64,000 nucleotides of DNA. It comes from Bacillota bacterium. GTDB lineage: Bacteria; Bacillota; Clostridia; Christensenellales; Pumilibacteraceae. Of this stretch, positions 9,480-18,400 are shown in pieces. Made by a program: the position numbers and the translations under genes. The DNA lies in the NCBI GenBank assembly GCA_009783985.1, contig WQVM01000002.1, positions 1-64,000 on the forward strand, written 5' to 3'. The notes below the pieces were generated by a model. The model searched no databases, had not been told where the DNA came from, and was given only the letters and a program-made list of their open reading frames with translations. Position 1 is the first letter of the stretch; each line of letters begins with the position of its first letter.

Positions 9480-9623
9480 TTATCCGCCCGCATTTTCCTT
9501 ATTGTAAGCGGAACATATTAACTTGACTACTATATCTCTTAATATTTTCTTTCCATTGTAACATTCTTTAACAATAAATTTATCCGCACTTGTTGATTTT
9601 TCTTTTCTCTTTTCTTTTTCCAT
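9480..9623 (-). CDS. small transposon-encoded protein (TnpW-like position)
   Basis: 47-aa ORF absent from the supplied track: MEKEKRKEKSTSADKFIVKECYNGKKILRDIVVKLICSAYNKENAGG; directly upstream of the TnpX-like recombinase. Confidence 0.55.
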   Translation of the reverse strand: MEKEKRKEKSTSADKFIVKECYNGKKILRDIVVKLICSAYNKENAGG

Positions 9624-9841
9624 TAACAATCCACCTTTTTATTTTTATATAAATGTTTATTTGCTTTTAGTAATTTTTCTGTTGCTTTCTCATAAAACTG
9701 ACAAGTTATTATTTTCGTCTTATATGACTGTTTGCAATCATGTATACAAACCGCACATTTCTTGTTGTAAGTAACATCACCAGTTCTTGGATTGATAAAA
9801 AAGGTCATTTCTCTCTTAAATTTTTCTCTGTATCTCGGCAT
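9623..9841 (-). CDS. small Cys-containing hypothetical protein
   Basis: 73-codon ORF in the ICE operon, Cx3C motif (CAVCIHDC). Confidence 0.5.
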   Translation of the reverse strand: MPRYREKFKREMTFFINPRTGDVTYNKKCAVCIHDCKQSYKTKIITCQFYEKATEKLLKANKHLYKNKKVDC

Positions 9842-9877
9842 TCGTTATCTCCTTATTTGGGGTTAGGACTATTTTTA

Positions 9878-11437
9878 CTAATAATTTTCTGCTTGCCTTC
9901 CACGCACGGTAGACAATGCCTCGCTAATCATCTGACTACCGTAAGTACCGTTCCCTCGTCTTGAGTCCCATTTATTACGCATTAAACCTGAGGACCGAAC
10001 AATACGGTCTATTTGAGCCCCATCTTGAGTCCACCATGCTAGCGTATAAACTAATGCAGACTCTGCATGACTATGTGAAGGATATGCACCGCTATCTCCG
10101 TTATATAAAGAATTAAATTTTACACCTTGCTTGCTTTTAGATATTTTCTCTGTTAAGTCTGTATCGGATTGTGTCGCAGGAATATGTTTATATTCTCTCA
10201 ATGGAGGTCGCTTACCCACAAAGTCATAAGCTATCTGACTTATAATACTAGAATAATCTTTTATTTCGTTACTCTCATTTAGCACATCACCCGTAATGCA
10301 AATAAACCTACGCTTGTCGTACATTTCTATGCCAACTTTGTCATTCCTTCTATATGAATCAGAGGGCAAGTTGCCTTTTACAAGAATATGAATACCCGTG
10401 CCGCTCACAGATTTTTCCGTATAGGTATCGGGAAACAACTCTAAAAGTTGTTTTGCTTGTTGTGAGATTATCTTACCCGTATCTTTTTCTATTGCGTTAT
10501 CTAAATCTATAAAAGTGATACCCTCACCTAACGCAAATACTAATCCTTTGTAATTATGTCTTTTGGCATAACCTTTTGCCTGTTCATAACTTCCCCATGT
10601 ATGCGGTTCGTCACTTAGGGCAAAACAAGCATTGACGGGACTTATGATGACTTTTTTTAGCTTGCCGTTTTCTTTATTAGGATAGGTTTTGAATACTGTC
10701 CATTGTTTTAGACACTTTAATTCTTCGGGGATATTGTTAATCAGTTCCTCATCAGATGTTGCTTTAGGTGTTTCTGTTTTTTCAACAATATTATCTTGCG
10801 GTTTAACCATATCAGTATCGTCATCACTTGTGCCACTGTCATAAATATCATATTCGCCTATTTTGTCACGGTCAATTTCGTCCATCGGACTAACAGCAGG
10901 AGAAAATAAAGAGGTTTGCACAATTTCAGCCGGAGCAACCTGCATCCTCTTTACACAATCCTCAAAAGACTTTGCATATCGTTCATAGTCTTCATGCCGA
11001 CGCATATCCACAAGTTTGTCATCTTCTATATAATTTTTTAGTCCGCTTACAATACCTATTACATTATCTATATATAACTTTTCCCGTGTTTTAGGTGTAA
11101 AATCGTTATAATGCTCTACTATATACAGATAATTAGAGTCCTCTAAATATTTTTTGAGTGTAGCTCTTGCATTAGCACGGATCTCATCCGCTCGTGCCAT
11201 ATATTTATAATCTACCTTAGGCGGTATCTCTTTATGGTACGCTTCGGGGATACCTATCAATGTCGGGTTTTCCTCAATCTTTCCACGATAATACATAATA
11301 TGATTACGGACAAGATTAAGATTTGTCCCATCCTCCCAAAATGGGTCGCTTGCGCCATACTTATATAAATGCTCCCACCTGTCGTGTGACTCTTTGAGAC
11401 TTGCTCCATAATCCTCTTGTTTTTTTGTTTTACTCAT
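9878..11437 (-). CDS. primase-polymerase-like replication protein (NrS-1/prim-pol type)
   Basis: 'LVFALGEGITFIDLDNAIEKDTGK...YTEKSVSGTGIHILVKGNLPSDSYRRNDKVGIEMYDKRRFICITGDVLN' archaeo-eukaryotic primase-like signature. Confidence 0.7.
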   Translation of the reverse strand: MSKTKKQEDYGASLKESHDRWEHLYKYGASDPFWEDGTNLNLVRNHIMYYRGKIEENPTLIGIPEAYHKEIPPKVDYKYMARADEIRANARATLKKYLEDSNYLYIVEHYNDFTPKTREKLYIDNVIGIVSGLKNYIEDDKLVDMRRHEDYERYAKSFEDCVKRMQVAPAEIVQTSLFSPAVSPMDEIDRDKIGEYDIYDSGTSDDDTDMVKPQDNIVEKTETPKATSDEELINNIPEELKCLKQWTVFKTYPNKENGKLKKVIISPVNACFALSDEPHTWGSYEQAKGYAKRHNYKGLVFALGEGITFIDLDNAIEKDTGKIISQQAKQLLELFPDTYTEKSVSGTGIHILVKGNLPSDSYRRNDKVGIEMYDKRRFICITGDVLNESNEIKDYSSIISQIAYDFVGKRPPLREYKHIPATQSDTDLTEKISKSKQGVKFNSLYNGDSGAYPSHSHAESALVYTLAWWTQDGAQIDRIVRSSGLMRNKWDSRRGNGTYGSQMISEALSTVRGRQAENY

Positions 11438-11445
11438 TTTCTACC

Positions 11446-12831
11446 TCACAAAAATAAACTCCTAAATATTGCTTCTAATACTGGCACACAAATTCCATTA
11501 CCTGCTTGCATATACATATATCGCCGTGGCATTCCTACTGCAATAACTTTGTCTATCTCATGGTCTTTCCAACCCATTAGCCTCCAATACTCCCTCTCGG
11601 TCAATTTGCGAATTTTTAGTCCGTTATAAATGTCCTCTAAGGTGTATGTCTCTTTTTCACTAATGTCAATTTCGCAAACTAGATTATCTTTTCGTACAGT
11701 CGTAAGAGTATTGCTTACACCATTTCGATTAAACTCAAATCTTTGTTCAGTTGGAACACCCGCTGTCCTGTCGCTTGGATTGTTTGGATTGCGTCCTCGC
11801 TGTGCTACTATAATTGGCTCGTTTCGTGGCGGTACTGGAATACCGCCTTTTTTAACATTAGTCAAACGAAGTAGCATATCCCAAACAGCAGTTTCAAGTT
11901 TACCTGTCGGAACACAAATAGGGTGCGTTCCCTCTCTTGCCATTAGGGTCCTGCAAAAATCTTTGGTTTGGACATCTCGTCTAGTGTAATCATAAGTTGA
12001 GCGCAAAATAGTCTCAAATGACCCTATTTTCAAATAATACTTTTCATCAACTTGTTCGTCTAAATAGTCTTTTAGTTTTAACTGTCCTGTTATTGTGCAA
12101 GCGGGTCCATTAAAATCTCTTGCCCTTAGCGCTTGACAATAATCCTTTTTTTGAACTACATCCCTAAGCGAATTGAATTTAGAACTTAGTATCCCCACTA
12201 ATACACTTAACTTTAGATAGTATTTTTCATCGGCATTCGAATCCAAAAACTCTTTTAACACCGTTTCTCTCGTTGGTGTCATAGGAAATTCATAATTAGC
12301 ATTAACATCTAAAATGCTAACACAAAATACCCTTTCACGGTTTTGAGGAATATAGTCCTTAGCGTTAATTACTTTCCAAAAATTCTTGTATCCTAACCCA
12401 CTCAAAAAAGCTAACCATTGCTCATAATCAGCTCTATGATTTTTCCCTATTAAGTTTTTCACATTTTCTAAGAGTAAATATTTTGGCAATCGCCCTTGCT
12501 CTTTTGCTTTATATAGTAGCCTCTCTACCTCATATAACAGCCCTGACCTTGCCCCCTTTAGACCTAATTTTGTTGGAGAGGCTACAGAAATATCTTGACA
12601 AGGAAAACTGTATGTCCATAGGTCTGCTTGTGGTAGCTCTTCTATTTTTTGTATATCTCCTAAATTGTTTACATCGGGGTCATGCAAAGCCCTATAACTT
12701 CTGTCTGCATAAGGACAAATATCGCTAACTGCAACTACCTTATGCTTAACCCCTATATTCTTTAGTGCTTGTGTCTGACTGCCTACTCCCGAAAACAATT
12801 CTATTACCTTTAATTCTTTTGTTTTTATCAA
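11446..12831 (-). CDS. DNA (cytosine-5) methyltransferase
   Basis: 'VIELFSGVGSQTQAL', 'YSFPCQDIS', 'LLLENVKNL', 'YIPQNRERVFCV', C-terminal 'RKLTEREYWRLMGW'. Confidence 0.92.
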   Translation of the reverse strand: MIKTKELKVIELFSGVGSQTQALKNIGVKHKVVAVSDICPYADRSYRALHDPDVNNLGDIQKIEELPQADLWTYSFPCQDISVASPTKLGLKGARSGLLYEVERLLYKAKEQGRLPKYLLLENVKNLIGKNHRADYEQWLAFLSGLGYKNFWKVINAKDYIPQNRERVFCVSILDVNANYEFPMTPTRETVLKEFLDSNADEKYYLKLSVLVGILSSKFNSLRDVVQKKDYCQALRARDFNGPACTITGQLKLKDYLDEQVDEKYYLKIGSFETILRSTYDYTRRDVQTKDFCRTLMAREGTHPICVPTGKLETAVWDMLLRLTNVKKGGIPVPPRNEPIIVAQRGRNPNNPSDRTAGVPTEQRFEFNRNGVSNTLTTVRKDNLVCEIDISEKETYTLEDIYNGLKIRKLTEREYWRLMGWKDHEIDKVIAVGMPRRYMYMQAGNGICVPVLEAIFRSLFL

Positions 12832-12833
12832 TC

Positions 12834-13517
12834 TTATCCTCCGTTAATTAAAAAACAGGCATCGCCTGCCTGCTTTGTTTCATCATAATTTGTCCACTGC
12901 GCCGCCATTGCCTTAGCAATACCTTGAAATGTTTTGCTTCGCAGTTTGGATAACTCTTCTAAATTGCCTTTACATAAAGTTAGCGTATCTCTATACCATT
13001 TTGAAATAGGCTTTCCGTTGCCCCAATGTACTATCGTATCTTTTTCTACAATTTTAGTAGGCTTTAGTTTAGGCAACCCCTTTAGCCATAAACAAGTCTT
13101 CTTATTGACGCTATGTCCGAACATAAACGGCTGTATTATTTGGTCAGGCTTACGATACAGCGTGGATAATACTCCGACAGGATTCTCTATAGCAATCTTG
13201 TCACAATCCGCGCTTATAATAGCCTTGATAAACTCTACCGCTTCTTTGGTCTTTTGCCTACGCTGCTCCCGATACTCCTCGCTAGCATTTTTACGAGTTA
13301 AGTTACACATTCCAGCGTTACTTAAATAAGTACAAGGCGGGAAAGCAATTATCATATCCCACTTATCTTTTAATAGCGGTAGCACATCTTGCTGTAAGTG
13401 CCATTGTGGATAACCGCCTGAACACGGATATAAATCGCAAGAATAAGCCTCATGCCCTAGTTTTCTTAATTCAATAGTAACAGCCTGACTTTCTTCACAG
13501 GCTACAAGTATTTTCAA
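12834..13517 (-). CDS. C5-methyltransferase-fold protein (DNA cytosine methyltransferase-like)
   Basis: 'MKILVACEESQAVTIELRKLGHEAYSCDL', 'AFPPCTYLSNAG', 'IENPVGVLSTL'. Confidence 0.7.
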   Translation of the reverse strand: MKILVACEESQAVTIELRKLGHEAYSCDLYPCSGGYPQWHLQQDVLPLLKDKWDMIIAFPPCTYLSNAGMCNLTRKNASEEYREQRRQKTKEAVEFIKAIISADCDKIAIENPVGVLSTLYRKPDQIIQPFMFGHSVNKKTCLWLKGLPKLKPTKIVEKDTIVHWGNGKPISKWYRDTLTLCKGNLEELSKLRSKTFQGIAKAMAAQWTNYDETKQAGDACFLINGG

Positions 13518-13564
13518 CTTTCACTCCACCCCCTAAGTCGCCTAGTTTCTTTGTCCTTAATTTC

Positions 13565-14419
13565 CTACGCTTCATAATCCTCCCATAGCACGGACTTGAA
13601 AATAGCTTTATGATTAACCCATGTTGCAAACTTCCGTTGTTGTTTTGTTGGCTCTATTCCGTTTTTGAAATCCCGATACGGCTGTGCAAACGGGTCTACA
13701 TCCAAGCCCTTCAGAAAACGCACCCGCTCTAATGCGTCAGGTATGTCTTTGACTAGCACATACACAAAATACCTGCGAGGTGTCGCATTATGCCAACGCA
13801 AGAGTTCAACCGCCTTTTGAACATACGGAATCATAGCATGGTTATCGCAAGCAAGTCGTATAGGTTTTAACCACTTAACCTTTGCAAGTAGCTTTGCTGT
13901 GGCGTTATCTATAAGTCTTGCGTCTAAACCCTGATTAAAATCTACCCTTAAACCCAGCCATGCAATCTTTTCTATCTGCCGTATCCCATGTTCACTTGCC
14001 AACACATTATTATCCATAAGCACAACATCACGATGACGGGCAAACTCTGCTATATCCGCATGAGCGGTTATTCCGCCTTCTTTCTCCGGCACAAGACACC
14101 ACGGGCATTTTCTTATACAGCCTCTTGTTAAAAATCCTAAAGAGTAGTTTAAGTTATATAAGGCATAATCAGGACAGCAATGCTCTATTTCTTCCATTAG
14201 TTTTTTATCTAAACTAATGCCCGACCCTCCAACCTCAAAATGACTCGGCAATTCGGGCATAGGTGTAAAAGAAAAAACCTTGCTTGCAAAGCCTCTGTCG
14301 TAATCATTTGCTTTGTCCGGTGTGGTCATTTCAACTGAATGTCCTTGTGCCTTGCAGTAAGCAGATAATTTCATAAGTGCAAGATTATGACCGTCAATAT
14401 CTATAAGTCCTATCCTCAT
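13565..14419 (-). CDS. radical SAM-like protein
   Basis: 'GFLTRGCIRKCPWCLVPEKEG' CxxxCPWC cluster motif; internal start MRIGLIDIDGHN. Confidence 0.75.
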   Translation of the reverse strand: MRIGLIDIDGHNLALMKLSAYCKAQGHSVEMTTPDKANDYDRGFASKVFSFTPMPELPSHFEVGGSGISLDKKLMEEIEHCCPDYALYNLNYSLGFLTRGCIRKCPWCLVPEKEGGITAHADIAEFARHRDVVLMDNNVLASEHGIRQIEKIAWLGLRVDFNQGLDARLIDNATAKLLAKVKWLKPIRLACDNHAMIPYVQKAVELLRWHNATPRRYFVYVLVKDIPDALERVRFLKGLDVDPFAQPYRDFKNGIEPTKQQRKFATWVNHKAIFKSVLWEDYEA

Positions 14420-14427
14420 AAAAACTC

Positions 14428-14722
14428 CTAACAAAAAACAGGCGTTGCCGCCTGTTCCGTTCCATCGTTATTTTTGTAAGGGATGCCCATATAATCTAAT
14501 ACCTCTTTTAATCCCAGCCCGCCGTCCTCTCTATGTTTCATACAATAAGCCCATAGCTTCGAGTGCGTTTTCTCTAACCGCTGAAAGCGGTTAGGCTCAC
14601 CATCAAACTGCACACCAATCCCGTATCCTCTCTTTTGCCATAATGACTTTAGCCTCTAACGGCAAGGACTGTCTTTGCTTTAATTGCCATATCTCGTACT
14701 TGTTTTTAATTTTTTCTTTCAT
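14428..14722 (-). pseudogene. PAPS reductase (phosphoadenosine phosphosulfate reductase-family) remnant with internal deletion and frameshift
   Basis: N-terminal piece MKEKIKNKYEIWQLKQRQSLPLEAKVIMAKERIRDWCAV* (14603-14722), then in another frame QFDGEPNRFQRLEKTHSKLWAYCMKHREDGGLGLKEVLDYMGIPYK; the central SGGKDS-type catalytic region is missing. Confidence 0.65.
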
Positions 14723-14729
14723 TCAGCAC

Positions 14730-15437
14730 CTAAATTACAGAAGCGAGCCTATTAAGGCTCGCTTCATAATATTTTTTATTTATTTCAAAACCAATAAATT
14801 TTCGATTTAACCTCTTACAAGCCTCTGCCGTTGTACCGCTACCCATAAACGGGTCAAGTATTAAATCATTTTCTTTACTACTGTTTAACATAAGGTTGCT
14901 AATTATATTTAATGGTTTTACAGTAGGATGTGAGTATCTTTTTTTGTCTTTTACATTTAATAGAGAATAATAAACTGTTTTAGCTGTCTCAAAACTGACA
15001 GGCTTACAATAACCGCCACGCTTAAAATATAAACAATATTCTTTATCCGTAAGATACTTATTAAAAAACAGCGGCACAGGGTTGGTTTTATTCCATATTA
15101 GAATATCAAAATTACATTTATGCTTTTTTACAAAGAAGTCTAAGTATTGAATTATTTGTGCGCCGTTGCACCAAATATAAATGTTTGGTGTTTTCATCAG
15201 TTCCCACATTAAGTCCAAATATTCTTCGGTAATCCCACCCGTCAGATTGTTGTTTAATATCTCGTCATTCATAGGCTGCAAACTTTTAGACAACCTGCTT
15301 TTCCCTCCTGTGTTCGTATTGCGGATTAAATACGGCGGGTCAGCTATAATTAAGTCTGCCTTCATGTCCTGCTCTTTCATCAAACGCATCCCTTCTAAAC
15401 AATCAATATTATAGATTTTATTTAGTTCAATATTCAA
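14730..15437 (-). CDS. site-specific DNA methyltransferase (N4-cytosine/N6-adenine type)
   Basis: 'ADLIIADPPYLIRN', 'HPTVKPLNIISNLM', 'DLILDPFMGSGTTAEACKRLNRKFIGFEI'. Confidence 0.9.
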   Translation of the reverse strand: MNIELNKIYNIDCLEGMRLMKEQDMKADLIIADPPYLIRNTNTGGKSRLSKSLQPMNDEILNNNLTGGITEEYLDLMWELMKTPNIYIWCNGAQIIQYLDFFVKKHKCNFDILIWNKTNPVPLFFNKYLTDKEYCLYFKRGGYCKPVSFETAKTVYYSLLNVKDKKRYSHPTVKPLNIISNLMLNSSKENDLILDPFMGSGTTAEACKRLNRKFIGFEINKKYYEASLNRLASVI

Positions 15438-15445
15438 TTTTCCTC

Positions 15446-18400
15446 CTAGCCCATTTCATAGTCCTGTTCTCGCATAGCTTGTTTTTCAGGAATAACAATA
15501 GGGCGTTTTGTATCACCGTCACCACTCTCTTCCTCGTCTAAATCCTCTACTCTAACCTCATTTTGGAATTTAGTGTCATCAATTATAAGCTCTAGCTCAC
15601 CCTTGTCTAGGTTTAGTTCAGCGTTAATCTTCTCCAACTCTAAAGTCAGGTCACTAATTTTTTCAGCGTGTTCAAACGGTTTGCTTAGTTCAATAGTAGC
15701 CGCCTCTATATCGCTCTTATAGGTGGCTATCCGTTCACTAAGTGCCTTTAAGCTACCATCTAAGCCCTCTAAAGCGTTGTCTATGCGTGTCATAGTGCCT
15801 GTCGGACTCTCTGAAACAGTCAAACGGTGTTCTCCGTTACCTCGTAAAATGATAGCTTTATCCGTTAGCATTATAGGAGTTTCGGGTATAATTTCAAAGC
15901 CTTTGTATTTTGCAATTACTTTGTCCGAATTAGACGGTGAGTAAATTAGCTTGTGAAGTAATTCCACAGCATCCTTTTTCTCTGTGTAGTGCTTGCCCGC
16001 AATCGTCATAGAAAACTCATCAGCTGTATTAGCATTTCTCAAAGCTATGTCCTGTTCAAACTCCTCTGTCCGCTTTTCTGCATTAGCGATAGTGTGAGGC
16101 AAATCTTTAGCAACCTTATCTTGTAATGCATAACGATTTTTCCTATATTGCGACTCTAAAACTTGCAAGTTACCTACTTCATTCTCAACTTCATTCTTGC
16201 GTTTAATTAGTGGGTTAGCAGAAGTAATCGCTTTTATCTCTGCATAGGTCAAAGTCGTTTCGTCAATATCTGCTGCCTCTCTAACTGTAAGCTCACCCTT
16301 ATTCACTTGCGATATAAATCGTTGCTTATTCTCAAGGATCTGATAACTATAAGCGTCAAATGTGCGTTCAGTAACATATGTGCAAATGTCAACCTCTGCA
16401 TTGGTGTTACCTTGCCGTATCGCCCTACCCTCACGCTGTTCTAAATCTGACGGGCGATACGGAGTATCTAAATGGTGCAGTGCAACAAGTTTATTCTGAA
16501 CATTAGTACCTGCTCCGCATTTTTCTGTACTACCTATAAGTATCCGTACATTTCCCGCTCGGACTTTATTAAAAAGGATTTGCTTTTCAATATCGTTTTT
16601 AGCATCGTGGATATACGCTACTTCTTCGGGTGGTATGCCCATTTGTACAAGTGTTGTTTTTACATGATTATACACATCAAAATCTTTATCGGGGTCGTAA
16701 TCCTCATAGTCAGTTTTTGGTGTAGACAAATCACAAAAGACTAATTGCGTTCCGCTTATATGTTCCGTGTCCAGCCAAATCCTATAAATATTTTCTGACG
16801 CAATATTAACCTTATGGTCTGGGCTGTCGGGAGCATGACTATCAAAGCAGCGGGGGTCTAGTGCTAGCTTTCTACCGTCACCTGTTATTTTAAGCATATT
16901 ATCTATAGACGGGTCTACCTTACTGTTATTTATCCGCTCGGCTCTTTCAGCTATTACCTCACATAATTCAAGTATCGTATCGGTAGGTTTAATATTTATA
17001 ATATGCTTATTTGCTTTTGGCACGGGAAGGTTCAGCATCTCTGCTGTTTTGACATCGGCGGTCTTACGGTACATCTTTAATAATTCAGGTAAATTAGTAA
17101 ACTTTGCAAACCTTGTTTTTGACCTATACCCTTGTCCGCTTGGTGCAAGCTCCAAAGCAGACACCGTTTCTCCAAAGTTAGCTGCCCAATGGTCAAATAC
17201 ATTTAGTCCCGCATCAAGTAAGTCCTGTCTTTGCAAATACGACTGCATAGTAAACATCTCAACCATTGAATTACTTATTGGCGTACCTGTAGCAAAAACG
17301 ACGCCCTTTTGAGCGCCGCCATGTAATTCCGCAAGGTAATCTATTTTCATATCTAGGTCGCTTGACCGTTTAGAAGCCGCCTGTGAAATACCCGCAACAT
17401 TAGTCATTTTAGTATAGATAAACTTATTTTTGTACTTGTGCGCTTCATCACAGAACAAGTAGTCTACCCCTAAATCTTCAAACTTAATTAAATCGTCCTT
17501 TTTGCTGTCAGATAATTCCTTTAATGCCTTTTCCTTATCTTTAAGTACCTTCTCCATTATTTTAATAGTAATCCTATTATTGTCATCACGCGCATTCTCT
17601 AATGTCTCACGCACCGCGTCTATTTCCTCACGAATTTTCTTTTCTCGCCTTTCGTTGGATATAGGTATTTTTTCAAAAGATGACATTGCCATAATGACTG
17701 CATCCCAATCCCCTGTCGCAATTCTTGAAACAAACTTTAATCTATTCTCTTTCTCAAAATCTTTCTTTGTCGCTATTAGCAAATTAGCTTGCGGATACAA
17801 ATATCTAAACTCATTTGCCCATTGTAACACTAAATGATTAGGAACTATTATCATAGGCTTTTGGGCTAGTTTTAGTTGCCTTAATTTCATAGCAGCGGCG
17901 GCAACCTCAAAGGTCTTGCCTGCCCCTACCACATGATGCAAGAGTGTATTACCGCTAGTAATAATCCTTTCAACAGCGTCCTTTTGAAAAGGCTTTAACT
18001 CAATAAGCGGATTCATTTCAGGGAATGTCAAGTAACTGCCGTCATAGCTAGTTAGTGTAAGATTATTAAACTTTTCGTTATACTTGTTTACTAATTTCTC
18101 ACGGCGGTCGGGACAATCAAAAACCCATGACTTAAATTCCTCTTGGATTTTCCTTAGCTTTTCTCTAACGGCTATTGTTTCAGACTTATTAAGCACTCTT
18201 TTCTCTTTGCCATCTGACTCTGTTATCTTATCATAAACTGACGGGGTTTGTAAGTTAATAGCGTGTTCATAAATATTACAGCCGTTCATCCGTTCCGTAC
18301 CATATAAATTTGTAGCCTCGAAGTTGTATCTTACATTTGGCGCTTCCAACTTCCAACTTTGAGTGTATTGATTAAACGATAAATTTACATTTTTAGACTG

